DNA of 64,000 bases from Arenibacter catalasegens (GCF_002909235.1 NZ_PHQQ01000008.1:95966-159965), one strand, 5' to 3'; positions 19,021 through 28,833 are shown, numbered from the stretch's first letter. The notes: generated by a model from the sequence alone, not told the origin. Made by a program: numbers and translations.

Positions 19021-21318
19021 ATGATGACTAAAATAATGTACCTCCTAGCCATAATTTTCGCCATGGCCAGTTGTAATTCTGAACCAAAAAAAGTGGAACT
19101 CGACCGACTTCCCAAATACAAACTTAGCTTCAATAAATTGGCCACCACTTGGGATGAAGCCATTCCCTTAGGAAATGGCACAGTAGGAGCCTTGATTTGG
19201 CAAAAAGACGGGAAACTGCGATTATCCTTGGACCGGGCTGATCTCTGGGACCTGCGCCCTATGGAGAACCTAAACTTTAAGGATTTCGGATTTGATTGGG
19301 TCAAGGAACAATGGGACAAGAACAGTTACAACAAAGTGCAAGAACGCTATGATGTTCCTTATGACAATTCACCCGCACCCTCTAAAATACCGGGAGGAGC
19401 CTTGGAATTTGATGTAAGTGGCCTAGGAGAAGTGGAATCGGTAAAATTGAATTTGGATACGGCAATTTGTGAGATTAAATGGACGAGTGGAGCCCTTCTA
19501 AAAACTTTTGTTCATGCTACAGAACCGATAGGCTGGTATTCCTTTGAAAATATAACGGGAGATCTAGACCCCTCCATAATTCCACCTGCCTACGTTTCCG
19601 TAAAGCAGGCCGGCGCAGATAATCCGGTTACCGGGCAGGACCTTCGAAGACTGAATTATGACGGCGGTAAGGTTACCCAAAAAGACCATTTTATTACCTA
19701 TGATCAGCAAGGTTGGTCCAACTTTAAATTTCAGGCACATACCCAGTGGAAACCTACCCCTTCAGGTTTGCAAGGTAGTTGGAGCATCAGCTCCCAAACC
19801 TCAGAAAAGGAAACTAAAGAAACCGCTGAACAACTTGTAACAAAATCGCTTCAACAGGGAATTGCATCCTCCCTGGAAAGCCATATTGGTTGGTGGAATT
19901 CCTTCTGGAATAAGTCAACCATTAAGGTTCCGGATCCTGTTTTGCAAAACCAATGGTATATGGAAATGTACAAATTGGGATCGGCGGCCAGACAAGGAGC
20001 ACCACCAATATCACTACAAAGTGTATGGACCGCGGATAATGGAAAATTACCGCCTTGGAAAGGCGATTTCCACCATGATCTAAACACACAATTGAGCTAT
20101 TGGCCTACCTATTCTGGTAATCATTTGGATTTGGAACAAGGATTCATCGATTGGCTTATCCAATACAAACCCACTTTTAAAAAGTATACCAAAGATTTCT
20201 ATGGCACTAACGGACTTAATGTCCCTGGGGTTACCACTTTGACCGGAGACCCTATGGGCGGTTGGATCCAATATTCCTTTGGGCCTACGGTCGGAGCTTG
20301 GCTTGGACAGCATTTTTACCTGCATTGGCGCTATTCCATGGATCGCGATTTTCTAAAAAATGAGGCCTATCCTTGGATCAAAGACGTAGCTATTCATTTT
20401 GACGAATTGTCGGTTTTGGGTGAAGATGGAAAAAGAAAACTACCCCTTAGTTCCAGTCCCGAAATCCATAATAATTCACGTGAAGCCTGGTTTGGTGATA
20501 TGACCAATTTTGACCTTGCATTGATTAAATGGACTTATTCCCATGCTGCAGAATTAGCTCTGGAGCTAGGGCTAAAAGAGGAATCTGAAAAATGGAAAGC
20601 CAGCCTTAAAGAATGGCCGGATTATGCTGTGGATGAAACAGGCCTTATGTTTTCTCCAAGTTTATCTTTTAATGAATCGCATCGTCACTTCTCCCATTTA
20701 ATGGCCATACATCCACTTGGATTAATAGATGCGGCAAACGGCTCCAAGGACAAAGAAATTATAGAAAAGACCATTGCCAATTTAGACGCAACCGGTACTA
20801 GCGAATGGGTTGGCTATTCCTTTAGTTGGATGGGCAACCTAAAGGCAAGGGCCTATGATGGAGAAGGTGCTGCAAGAGCCTTAAAAGACTTTGCTACTTC
20901 CTTTGTGCTGCCCAATAGCTTTCACGTAAATGGCGATCAATCGGGTACCGGAAAATCCAATTTCACATACAGACCATTTACTTTGGAAGGCAACTTTGCC
21001 TATGCGGCAGGACTTCAAGAAATGTTGATACAAAGTCACACAGGAACGGTTCGCCTATTCCCTGCCATTCCCCAAGATTGGAAAAATCTAAGCTTTAGCA
21101 AATTACGAACAGAAGGTGCCTTTTTGGTTTCCGCACAAATGGAATCCGGGGCCGTGAAATGGGTAAAAATCGTTTCCGAAAAAGGAGGGGAACTTCGTCT
21201 AATAAACCCCTTTCAGAAAAAAGAAATTTCCATTGATGATGAAGTAACCCATACTTGGGATGGCGAGACCCTAATCATTCAAACCGATCCAGGGCAAGAA
21301 ATATGGTTAAAACCATAG
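19021..21318 (+). CDS. GH95-like alpha-L-fucosidase/galactosidase-type hydrolase
   Basis: A 765-aa lipoprotein; starting at 19021 gives a signal ending AMASC, whereas the open frame from 18985 overlaps the previous gene. The N-terminal domain has the GH95 opening (WDEAIPLGNGTVGALIW). An (alpha/alpha)6 barrel follows, with DFHHDLNTQLSYWP, SSPEIHN (E481, matching the family's general acid) and a C-terminal NFTYRPFTLEGNFAYAAG segment. GH95 enzymes remove terminal alpha-1,2-L-fucose or alpha-L-galactose. Compared with the family as I recall it, two base-site residues differ: D353 stands for the first Asn of N-x-N and E656 for the Asp of DGNFG. The substrate may therefore differ. It directly follows the NPCBM enzyme gene. 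Confidence 0.8.
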   Translation: MMTKIMYLLAIIFAMASCNSEPKKVELDRLPKYKLSFNKLATTWDEAIPLGNGTVGALIWQKDGKLRLSLDRADLWDLRPMENLNFKDFGFDWVKEQWDKNSYNKVQERYDVPYDNSPAPSKIPGGALEFDVSGLGEVESVKLNLDTAICEIKWTSGALLKTFVHATEPIGWYSFENITGDLDPSIIPPAYVSVKQAGADNPVTGQDLRRLNYDGGKVTQKDHFITYDQQGWSNFKFQAHTQWKPTPSGLQGSWSISSQTSEKETKETAEQLVTKSLQQGIASSLESHIGWWNSFWNKSTIKVPDPVLQNQWYMEMYKLGSAARQGAPPISLQSVWTADNGKLPPWKGDFHHDLNTQLSYWPTYSGNHLDLEQGFIDWLIQYKPTFKKYTKDFYGTNGLNVPGVTTLTGDPMGGWIQYSFGPTVGAWLGQHFYLHWRYSMDRDFLKNEAYPWIKDVAIHFDELSVLGEDGKRKLPLSSSPEIHNNSREAWFGDMTNFDLALIKWTYSHAAELALELGLKEESEKWKASLKEWPDYAVDETGLMFSPSLSFNESHRHFSHLMAIHPLGLIDAANGSKDKEIIEKTIANLDATGTSEWVGYSFSWMGNLKARAYDGEGAARALKDFATSFVLPNSFHVNGDQSGTGKSNFTYRPFTLEGNFAYAAGLQEMLIQSHTGTVRLFPAIPQDWKNLSFSKLRTEGAFLVSAQMESGAVKWVKIVSEKGGELRLINPFQKKEISIDDEVTHTWDGETLIIQTDPGQEIWLKP

Positions 21319-21403
21319 GGATAAGGTGCTAGTATAGAATTATTAAAGGTAATCTGAGGATTATCAATAATTAGTAAAAATGGTGACAAAAACGGCTATA
21401 AAG

Positions 21404-23266
21404 ATGAATAGAGAAGTGAATATTAAAATACTTTTTTTCATTATCCTTATTTTCATGACCAAGCTTTCCTGGGCACAGGAAATTAAAGAAATCTTTGTTT
21501 CACCAACTGGCTCTGATTCCAGCTCAGGGACTTATGATAAACCGATCAAAACACTTCATAAGGCCACCGCACTATTGGAGACGTATGAATCCTATAATCC
21601 ACAGAAAATTGTTGTTTGGCTTAATGATGGGCTCTATCGCATAAATAATCCGATTGTTATTGATTCTGCGGTTAAGAAAAGTGAAATTCCCATAGAATTT
21701 AAGGCGGCTGAAGGCTCAAGACCTATAATCTCAGGGGCATTGGCACTAGACGATTGGACATCTTCTGGAGATGGAATATGGGTATCGAAAATTTCCAAAA
21801 ATCATGGTAGTTTTCGCGAATTGTTCGTTCAAGGAAAACGTGCTATGCGCGCCAAACATCCAAACAAAGAATACCTAAGGATGAAGGAAGTAGGGGCCGA
21901 TAGACGAACCAATTTTACTTATCATACGGGCGACTTTCCACAACCAAAGAAACCTGGGGAAGTAGAACTGGTTGTATTACACGATTGGTCCATTACCAGG
22001 ATTCCCATTAAAAACATTGATAAGAACCTTAATTCAATCATTGCGGCCGATTCTATCGGTGCCAAAGGCTTGGACTTTTTTAATCTAGATAATTGGGAGC
22101 CACACCCTCGGTATTTCCTAGAAAATGCTATTGAATTTTTGGATATGGAATACGAATGGTTTTTGGACAGTTCGGCCTCCAAAATTTACCTAAAATTACC
22201 AATAAACATGGATCCCTCCCAACTATCCATAGAGGTCCCAGTTGCAGAATCCCTATTGCTTTTGGAAGGTAGTGAACAGCTCCCCATGTCCAATGTTAGT
22301 TTTGAAGGGATTAGCTTCCAACATTGTAAATGGAATATCCCTAACCAGACCTATGCGGGAATTCAAGCCTGTCATTTTGATACCCAAAAAGGCTATAAAG
22401 AATGGGCGGTGGTGCCAGCAGCTGTCCGGACAACATGGGCCACCAATATTCGATTTATAAATTGTGAATTCGCTTCCTTGGGAGGAAGTGGCATCTGGTT
22501 GGGAACTGGAAGTAGCAATTGTACTATAAAAAACTGCATAATTCGCGATATTTCTGGAAATGGGGTTATGATTGGCGAAGGACAAGATAGACTGATTTCT
22601 GGTGAACCATGGTGGAAGGTATCCCCTCAACAGGCTGCCTTAGGCAATACCGTGGAGGACTGCGATATATCCGATTGCGGTGTACAATTCTATGGTGCGG
22701 TAGGAATATGGGGTGGACTAACGGCTGAGACAATGCTAAAGAACAACAACATATATGACCTACCCTATACCGGTATATCCGTTGGTTGGATGTGGAGCCC
22801 GGAAGCAACACCCTGTAGGGATAACACTATAGAACATAACCATATTCACCATGTAATGAAAAAACTTAGTGACGGGGGTGGAATTTACATGTTGGGTTTA
22901 CAACCGGGAAGTAAATTGATTGACAATCACATTCATGATATTTCTGTCAACGCGGGGAGAGCCGAAAGTAATGGGATGTTTTTGGATGAAGGAACCAAAG
23001 ATGTATTGGTTAAAAACAATCTAATTTATAATATTGCCAAATCTCCACTCCGCTTTCATAGGGCTTCGACCAACATTGTTAAAGACAACTATTTGTTTTC
23101 AAATGAAAAAACTCCAGGTATTTCCTATAACAATACCCCAACCGAAAATATTCACAAAGAGGGAAACCATGAAATTAGTACGGATAAGCCAAATTATAAA
23201 GTTTTGTTAAATGAAGCCATGTCCAAATACATTAGTTTGTCCCCAATCTTAAAAAATTCCCATTGA
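21404..23266 (+). CDS. GH141-like right-handed parallel beta-helix enzyme
   Basis: A 620-aa secreted protein with a signal peptide ending KLSWAQ. ATG 21404 was preferred to the in-frame 21380 for a tidier signal. It opens with IFVSPTGSDSSSGTYDKPI and WLNDGLYRINNPIVI, then PIISGALALDDW, the entry module of GH141-type beta-helix proteins (known activities are alpha-L-fucosidase and xylanase). The middle and C-terminal parts are beta-helix coils rich in N/H/D turns (NNNIYDLPYTGISVGW, SDGGGIYMLGLQPGS, SNGMFLDEGTKDVLVKNN). It is probably an extracellular or periplasmic glycosidase of this locus. A pectate-lyase-like or epimerase role cannot be excluded. It sits 61-85 bp after the GH95-like gene on the same strand. 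Confidence 0.78.
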   Translation: MNREVNIKILFFIILIFMTKLSWAQEIKEIFVSPTGSDSSSGTYDKPIKTLHKATALLETYESYNPQKIVVWLNDGLYRINNPIVIDSAVKKSEIPIEFKAAEGSRPIISGALALDDWTSSGDGIWVSKISKNHGSFRELFVQGKRAMRAKHPNKEYLRMKEVGADRRTNFTYHTGDFPQPKKPGEVELVVLHDWSITRIPIKNIDKNLNSIIAADSIGAKGLDFFNLDNWEPHPRYFLENAIEFLDMEYEWFLDSSASKIYLKLPINMDPSQLSIEVPVAESLLLLEGSEQLPMSNVSFEGISFQHCKWNIPNQTYAGIQACHFDTQKGYKEWAVVPAAVRTTWATNIRFINCEFASLGGSGIWLGTGSSNCTIKNCIIRDISGNGVMIGEGQDRLISGEPWWKVSPQQAALGNTVEDCDISDCGVQFYGAVGIWGGLTAETMLKNNNIYDLPYTGISVGWMWSPEATPCRDNTIEHNHIHHVMKKLSDGGGIYMLGLQPGSKLIDNHIHDISVNAGRAESNGMFLDEGTKDVLVKNNLIYNIAKSPLRFHRASTNIVKDNYLFSNEKTPGISYNNTPTENIHKEGNHEISTDKPNYKVLLNEAMSKYISLSPILKNSH

Positions 23267-23411
23267 AACATTAATCATTCTAGGCCTTAACAAAATATTA
23301 ACAATTAGATTTTCCTTTTTTATACTACTGGGATATCGAATAATTATATCTTAATTTGGAATTAAATGAACATTATAATAACGCACCCTATTATCCATTA
23401 AAAATTACTTC

Positions 23412-24395
23412 ATGAAGCATTTGAAATCCCTGTTGATTATCGTTTTTGTCCTTTTATTTGGGATTAGCTCTTACGCACAACAATCTGAGAACCCCTATAA
23501 CCCTGAGCCAAAAATGGATCAATTACGGGCTAGAAAAGGTAAAAAACCTACACAAATGCACTTCTTGGTGTTCGGGGATTCCAAGGGGTCGGAACATTTC
23601 CCGGGTGTCTTAAAAAGGGCGGATATGTTGCAACCTGATTTCTGTATTACTACTGCCGATCTAGTGAACCGAGGCGCTGGTGACCAAGGCAAGATAGATT
23701 ATAAAACTTTGGACGAGGATGGGGGATGGTTTATGCGAAAATATCCTATGTGGCCAACCGTAGGTAACCATGAAGAATCTGGTGGGGAAGATGGCGTAGA
23801 AAATTTCAGCAATTTCTTTGGAATGAAAAAGGCCATGTATAGTTTTACTTATGGCAATGCCAAATTTATTGCCTTGCCCTGGCCCAAAGTAAAAGATGAT
23901 CCCAAAAAATTAAAATGGCTTAAGAGAGAATTAAGGAAAGCTAAAGGAAAACACATTTTTGTATACAAACACCGTCCTCATTATACAATGGGCAGCAAAT
24001 CCTATGAAGATGTGGAAGGAGCAGAAACGGAAACCACCAAACTATTTGACAAATACAATGTCACTGCAGTTTTTAGCGGACACGATCATATTTATTACCG
24101 CACTAAAAGAAATGGCACCAATTACATTATTTCTGCCGGTGCCGGTGCCAGTATATACTCGTTGAAAAGGGAAAAGGATGCTATTGAAGGAGATGCCTAT
24201 TACGGTAAAAAGGTTGATAAAGAGCAAGGAGAGGGCATTGCCCCTTATAAATTCCACGCTGCCGATGGTACCGAAACCGATATCCCTGAATCTATGTTTT
24301 ACGTATTGTCCGTTAAGATTGAAGGAGAAAAAGTATCTATTCAAATGATAGATGCAAAAACCGGTAAGGTTTGGGACGAGGCCGATATTAAGTGA
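23412..24395 (+). CDS. Secreted calcineurin-like metallophosphoesterase
   Basis: A 327-aa protein with an N-terminal signal ending SSYAQQ. The metal-binding motifs of calcineurin-like phosphoesterases occur in order: VFGDSKG, TTADLVNRG (in place of GDxxD/N), VGNHEESGG, VYKHRPHYT and SGHDHIYYR. Purple-acid-phosphatase-like and nucleotidase-like enzymes share this layout. It probably removes phosphate from a phosphorylated glycan or other organic phosphate in the periplasm. Its start lies 145 bp after the beta-helix gene, behind an AT-rich gap with the TATCTTAATTTGG 13-mer, so it may have its own promoter. Whether it belongs to the glycan pathway is inference from position only. Confidence 0.88.
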   Translation: MKHLKSLLIIVFVLLFGISSYAQQSENPYNPEPKMDQLRARKGKKPTQMHFLVFGDSKGSEHFPGVLKRADMLQPDFCITTADLVNRGAGDQGKIDYKTLDEDGGWFMRKYPMWPTVGNHEESGGEDGVENFSNFFGMKKAMYSFTYGNAKFIALPWPKVKDDPKKLKWLKRELRKAKGKHIFVYKHRPHYTMGSKSYEDVEGAETETTKLFDKYNVTAVFSGHDHIYYRTKRNGTNYIISAGAGASIYSLKREKDAIEGDAYYGKKVDKEQGEGIAPYKFHAADGTETDIPESMFYVLSVKIEGEKVSIQMIDAKTGKVWDEADIK

Positions 24396-24527
24396 TAATT
24401 TACCTAAAAGGGACCTTACTATAGGACAGAAACACTGTGCCTATTGGAGACTTTCCATAATCCCTGAAGTATAGGACGTAATTGGCAACTGAATTTTAAG
24501 CTCACGAAATAGAAATAATAGTAGGTT

Positions 24528-25760
24528 ATGAAAGCAATAAAAAATGGTGTCACCACCAATCCCGATCGAAGAAAATTTTTAGGCACAGCATTAATGGGCA
24601 GCAGCGCCCTGGCCTTAGTCCCTCATTTTGCTTTTGCAAACATACCCGCCGTAAATAAAAAGGTTAGAATTGGTATTGTCGGAGGAAGGTTTGGTGCCGG
24701 CTTTTATTTTCATGAACACCCCAATTGTATTGTAGAAGCAGTAAGTGATTTACGTGCAGATCGCCGCACCCGTCTTATGGAAGTATATTCCTGTAAAAAA
24801 AGTTATGAATCCTTGGCAAAATTGCTGCAGGATCCTAAAATCGAAGCCGTATTTATTGCTACCCCTGCTCCAGACCATGCAAAGCATGTTTTGGCCACCC
24901 TAAACGCGGGAAAGCATGTTTTGTGTGCAGTACCAGCCGCTTGGACCTTGGAAGAATGTTATGAATTAAAGGAAGCAGTGAAACGTACTGGACTTACCTA
25001 TATGATGGCCGAAACCAGCGTTTATAGACAAGCTACCATATCGGCTAAAAAGTTTTATAAGGAAGGAACTTTCGGGAAGGTTTTCAGTGCCGCAGCCGAA
25101 TATAATCATCCAGGACTGGAGGAACTATATTTTGAGGATGGTAAGGCCACTTGGAGACATGGGGTACCACCTATGTTATATCCTACACATTGTACTTCGT
25201 TCTTAATTTCTGTAACAGGGGAACGGCTAACCCAGGTTAGCGCTATGGGTTGGGGAGATGATAGTCCATTATTACAAAACAATCCATACAACAACCCTTT
25301 TTGGAACGAAACAGCCTTTTTCAAGACTAACAGAGGAACACCTTTTCGTGTAGAAGTGAACTGGAAGGGAGCATTACGCGAAGTTGAAAGAGGAGAGTGG
25401 CGGGGCGATAAAATGAGCTTTTACATGTCTGAGCATGGAGGAGGAGATTCCACCATGGTATGGGCATCAGATGTTATTGGAAAGGATGACGCAGGTTTTA
25501 AAAACAAAAAAAGTAGGGTAGAAAAATATGATCAACCTCTGTGGTGGGAGACGGATATGTTACCTGCAGAACTTAGACATGGTAGTGGGCATGATGGTTC
25601 CCATTCGTTTATAACCCATGAGTTTATTGATGCTATTGTAAACAACCGTGACCCAGAAATCAATATTCATGAAGCCCTAGCGTATACGGCACCAGGGATT
25701 GTTGCGCATTCATCAGCACTAAAGGGAGGTGAATCTATGAATATACCTAGTTTTGACTAG
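24528..25760 (+). CDS. Tat-exported Gfo/Idh/MocA-fold protein lacking the EKP lysine
   Basis: A 410-aa protein with a twin-arginine signal (PDRRKFLGTALMG, then a hydrophobic core ending FAFA), so it is exported folded with its cofactor. A Rossmann fold with a G-rich loop (GIVGGRFGAG) is followed by a Gfo/Idh C-terminal alpha/beta domain. The usual catalytic E-K-P reads A134-V135-P136 here (HVLCAVPAAWTLEEC), so a classical dehydrogenase reaction is unlikely. As I recall, GH109-type NAD-dependent glycosidases carry a similar non-lysine motif (EVPAA) and Tat signals, which makes a GH109-like exo-glycosidase plausible in this glycan locus. It is followed by a hairpin terminator. Family membership needs a profile search. 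Confidence 0.8.
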   Translation: MKAIKNGVTTNPDRRKFLGTALMGSSALALVPHFAFANIPAVNKKVRIGIVGGRFGAGFYFHEHPNCIVEAVSDLRADRRTRLMEVYSCKKSYESLAKLLQDPKIEAVFIATPAPDHAKHVLATLNAGKHVLCAVPAAWTLEECYELKEAVKRTGLTYMMAETSVYRQATISAKKFYKEGTFGKVFSAAAEYNHPGLEELYFEDGKATWRHGVPPMLYPTHCTSFLISVTGERLTQVSAMGWGDDSPLLQNNPYNNPFWNETAFFKTNRGTPFRVEVNWKGALREVERGEWRGDKMSFYMSEHGGGDSTMVWASDVIGKDDAGFKNKKSRVEKYDQPLWWETDMLPAELRHGSGHDGSHSFITHEFIDAIVNNRDPEINIHEALAYTAPGIVAHSSALKGGESMNIPSFD

Positions 25761-25820
25761 TATACACAAACATTAACCTCACCCCTGTTAAATAATTATT
25801 TTTATCCTCCTTTAAGGAAT

Positions 25821-25875
25821 GGATTGAAAAACTTCAAGTCCTGGATACTAGATTGAGGACTTGAAGGTTCAATCC
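25821..25875. terminator. Nested hairpin between convergent genes
   Basis: Inner arms CTTCAAGTCC (25832-25841) and GGACTTGAAG (25857-25866) lie inside outer arms GGATTGAA (25821-25828) and TTCAATCC (25868-25875). The right outer arm overlaps the stop codon of the convergent AstE-like gene. It likely terminates both transcripts and shares sequence with the repeat at 28894-28972. Confidence 0.6.
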
Positions 25876-26834
25876 TGCGCCACATGAAAAATAGCATCGC
25901 CCTGATTTACTATTGGAGATTGGTTGATGCATATGATATGTCCATCGTTCAACGCATTTACTCTCCGTTCAAAGTTGCCAAACGGATCGGATATATTCCC
26001 TAGAAGATCTCCTTTTGATACTTTACTCCCTAAAGAAATAGAGGGGTGAAACATGCCAGAATATTTTGCCCTAATCCACTGGGATGACCCAATGGTCACT
26101 GGGTGTGGAGACCTTGCCTCCATTAGCTTTAACTCTCCGGTAAAATTCCTCATTCCCAAATGATCCATTACCCTAAGCGCACCTGCAATCCCCATCTTTG
26201 TAATCTGGTTATTTATATCCAAGGATTTTCCCCCTTCAAAAAGCAATACTTTTTTACCCATTTTGGCCAATGCTTCCCGAAACGACTTCTCCCTAGTTTT
26301 TGCCAATACAACAAATGGTGCGCCAAATACTTTTGCCAATTCCATACATTGTTCATCGTCATTATTTATCCTGGTCTGTGGTGCATTAAATCGGCTTTCA
26401 GCTCCTGTATGATAATCAATACAATAATCTACCTTTGGCGCAATTTCTTTCATAAGATGATAGGCAAACCTACTGGCCAAGGAGCCACGGGGACTCCCTG
26501 GAAACACTCTATTTAGATCTCGCCCATCAGGGAACTGCCTGGTTTGGTTCAAAAAACCGAATATATTGACCACTGGGATACATATGACCGTTCCACAATC
26601 CGGTCTGTTATATTTTTTGGAAATCAATTTGCGAATAATCTCTACTCCGTTAATTTCATTCCCATGAATGCCTCCCGTTATTAATAAAACAGGACCTGGA
26701 TTTTTTCCTCGTTGAACAATGATAGGAACTTCAATTTTTGTCCCTGTATGCAATTTGGCTATATCCAGATTTAGCAACATCCCCTTTCCTGGCAAAATGG
26801 TTTGGCCCAATAATACATTTTTCTTATTCGGCAT
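25869..26834 (-). CDS. Succinylglutamate desuccinylase/aspartoacylase (AstE/AspA) family zinc deacylase
   Basis: A 321-aa cytoplasmic M14-like zinc hydrolase. The zinc ligands are visible as [12 protein letters not shown] (His and Glu) and the later CIDYHTGAE (His), with a candidate catalytic Glu in [10 protein letters not shown]-terminal beta domain contains [11 protein letters not shown]. Family members cleave N-acyl amino acids or, next to RimK-like ligases, are thought to remove acyl or glutamyl groups. ATG 26834 has GGAAAG just upstream; an in-frame ATG at 26846 also exists. Both overlap the end of the RimK-like gene, so the two are translationally coupled. The substrate is unknown. Confidence 0.88.
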   Translation of the reverse strand: MPNKKNVLLGQTILPGKGMLLNLDIAKLHTGTKIEVPIIVQRGKNPGPVLLITGGIHGNEINGVEIIRKLISKKYNRPDCGTVICIPVVNIFGFLNQTRQFPDGRDLNRVFPGSPRGSLASRFAYHLMKEIAPKVDYCIDYHTGAESRFNAPQTRINNDDEQCMELAKVFGAPFVVLAKTREKSFREALAKMGKKVLLFEGGKSLDINNQITKMGIAGALRVMDHLGMRNFTGELKLMEARSPHPVTIGSSQWIRAKYSGMFHPSISLGSKVSKGDLLGNISDPFGNFERRVNALNDGHIICINQSPIVNQGDAIFHVAQD

Positions 26835-27699
26835 GTCTTTCCACATATTTTATCATAAGACCAGCAATATCTTTACCGGTCGCGGCCTCAATACCTTCCA
26901 AACCGGGAGACGAATTTACTTCTAAAATCAGTGGTCCCCTAGCAGATTGAAGCATATCTACCCCTGCCACTCCAAGTCCCATTACTCTAGCCGCTTTTAT
27001 GGCTGCATTTTCCTCCTCATCTGTCAATTCAATAATATTGGCCGAACCGCCGCGGTGCAGGTTGGATCTGAACTCCCCTTCCTTTCCCTGCCTTTTCATG
27101 GCTCCTACCACTACCCCATCTATAACAAAGGCACGAATATCGGCTCCTTTAGCTTCTTTGATGAATTCCTGTACAATTACCCTTGCTTTTAACCCATTAA
27201 AGGCTTCCAATATGGATTCTGCGGAATTCCTGTTGTCCGCCAGTACCACCCCAAGACCTTGAGTACCCTCCAATAATTTAATGACCACTGGCGCACCACC
27301 TGCATTATCTATAATGGTACCTACGTCCCTGGAATAATTACTGAATACCGTCTTAGGAAGTCCTAAACCAGCACGGGATAAAATTTGTAGGCTTCGCAGT
27401 TTGTCCCTTGAACGGACCAAGGCCTGTGACTCAACGGCCGTAAAGACTTTCATCATTTCAAACTGTCTTACCACCGCGGTACCATAGAAGGTTATGGACG
27501 CCCCTATCCTAGGTATTACCCCTGAAACGTCGATGATTTCCTTCCCTTGATAAATAAGCCCGGGCTTTTTCTTTTCTATGACCAGATCGCACTTTCCATG
27601 ATCTACTACCAACATTTCATGCCCTTTTTTTTCCCCTGCCTCAACAAGTCGCTTAGTAGAATACAAGTTGGGATTTTGGGATAGGATTACAAATTTCAT
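26824..27699 (-). CDS. RimK-family ATP-grasp alpha-L-glutamate ligase
   Basis: A 291-aa ATP-grasp ligase of the RimK type, which adds glutamate (or a similar amino acid) to a carboxyl-bearing target such as ribosomal protein S6, a cofactor or a small peptide. A pre-ATP-grasp domain ([25 protein letters not shown]) is followed by the ATP-binding region [17 protein letters not shown]. The metal-binding C-terminal motif [15 protein letters not shown] is complete. It is the first gene of a two-gene minus-strand operon with an AstE/AspA-like deacylase, a pairing seen in many bacteria. The true target is not determined by the sequence. Family assignment is sure. Confidence 0.93.
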   Translation of the reverse strand: MKFVILSQNPNLYSTKRLVEAGEKKGHEMLVVDHGKCDLVIEKKKPGLIYQGKEIIDVSGVIPRIGASITFYGTAVVRQFEMMKVFTAVESQALVRSRDKLRSLQILSRAGLGLPKTVFSNYSRDVGTIIDNAGGAPVVIKLLEGTQGLGVVLADNRNSAESILEAFNGLKARVIVQEFIKEAKGADIRAFVIDGVVVGAMKRQGKEGEFRSNLHRGGSANIIELTDEEENAAIKAARVMGLGVAGVDMLQSARGPLILEVNSSPGLEGIEAATGKDIAGLMIKYVERHAE

Positions 27700-27937
27700 A
27701 TTTTGATTTAGTTATTGTTATTAAAGTAATTTTGCTGGGAACGAAATGAAGAACTGAAGTCCTATTGTCTTCCTTAATTTAAAAGATACATAAAATCCTT
27801 TTATCAAACTGCTTACGGAATATTATTTTAAACATATCCCATTAATATTTTATTGAAACAGTCTTTTCCCCTACCTAATCCAGTAATCTTAAAAGGCCAA
27901 GCCCTAATTTTTAGATTTTTAGAACTGCTAAACCTGT

Positions 27938-28578
27938 GATTTAGCGCATGACATTTCTATTTTATTGGTATTCGTGAACCTTCAGTTTCTCCGAAGTGGT
28001 GAGTATAACGAAATATGTAATGACAGAGCGTGTTGTGTGATTTAGCTCATGACATTTCTATTTTAGGGGTATTCATGAACCTCCGCTTAAGCTTCGGTTT
28101 CTCCTCCCTACCAGTCGTTCGAAATGAACTTGCAGTCACTTCGACAGAGTCCCTTTTTGGTACTCCCGATAGCTAACGGGAGAGAAGTCGCATATACTTG
28201 GTTGCTGTAGTCCGTTTAAACTAGTTAAGCCGAATCTTTGATTTGAGCTAGATGTGCGATTTAGCGCATGACATTTTTATTTTAGGGGTATTCGTGAACT
28301 TTCAGTTTATCCGAAGTGATGAGTATAACGAAATATGTAATGACAGAGCGTGTTGTGTGATTTAGCTCATGACATTTCTATTTTAGGGGTATTCGTGAAC
28401 CTCCGCTTAAGCTTCGGTTTCTCATCCATACCAGTCGTTCGAAATGACTAAGGAAGTCACTTCGACAGAGTCCCTTTTCGGTACTCCCGATAGCTAACGG
28501 GAGAGAAGTCGCATATACTTGGTTGCTGTAGTCCGTTTAAACTAGTTAAGCCTAATCTTTGATTTGAGCAAGAAGTGT
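27938..28578 (+). repeat. Tandem duplication of a 320-bp intergenic unit
   Basis: Two near-identical units (27938-28257 and 28258-28578; about 95% identity by eye) lie head to tail. Each contains the element GATTTAGCKCATGACATTT twice (27938, 28039, 28258, 28359), a TTCGAAATGA/ACTTCGACAGAGTCCC block and an inverted repeat (CTCCCGATAG / CTAACGGGAG). No coding frame runs through them, and translations are not conserved protein. The near-identity of the units indicates a recent event. Confidence 0.85.
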
Positions 28579-28680
28579 GATTTAGCGCATGACATTTCTA
28601 TTTTACGGGTATTCGTGAACCTTCGGTTTCTCTCTATCGTTCGAAATGACCGCGGAGGGCACTTAGACAGACGATTATTT
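28579..28680 (+). repeat. Partial third copy of the intergenic repeat
   Basis: GATTTAGCGCATGACATTT recurs at 28579, 321 bp after the second unit start. It continues through the TATTCGTGAACCTTCGGTTTCTC segment in diverged form, then reaches a degenerate TCGAAATGAC/ACTTAGACAG block and stops matching near 28680. It looks like an older, truncated member of the same family. Confidence 0.7.
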
Positions 28681-28833
28681 CTGAACTACAAAAAGTCTAA
28701 AAAGAGGCCTCATCGACGATTTTTCCTAGCATTTATATGCAAAAAAGAGAGAAAATGAATTAAAAATTAATTATCAATAACCAAAAGGCATCATTAATAT
28801 AGGCTTTAACCAAGAAAAACTACACAAATAGTT

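Noticed and set aside
27938..28680. Possible CRISPR array
   Set aside because: The repeated units are about 320 bp and near-identical throughout, without short repeats and unique spacers.
28564..28758. 64-aa open frame in the repeat region
   Set aside because: It is translated REP-like repeat with no protein-like composition or start context.
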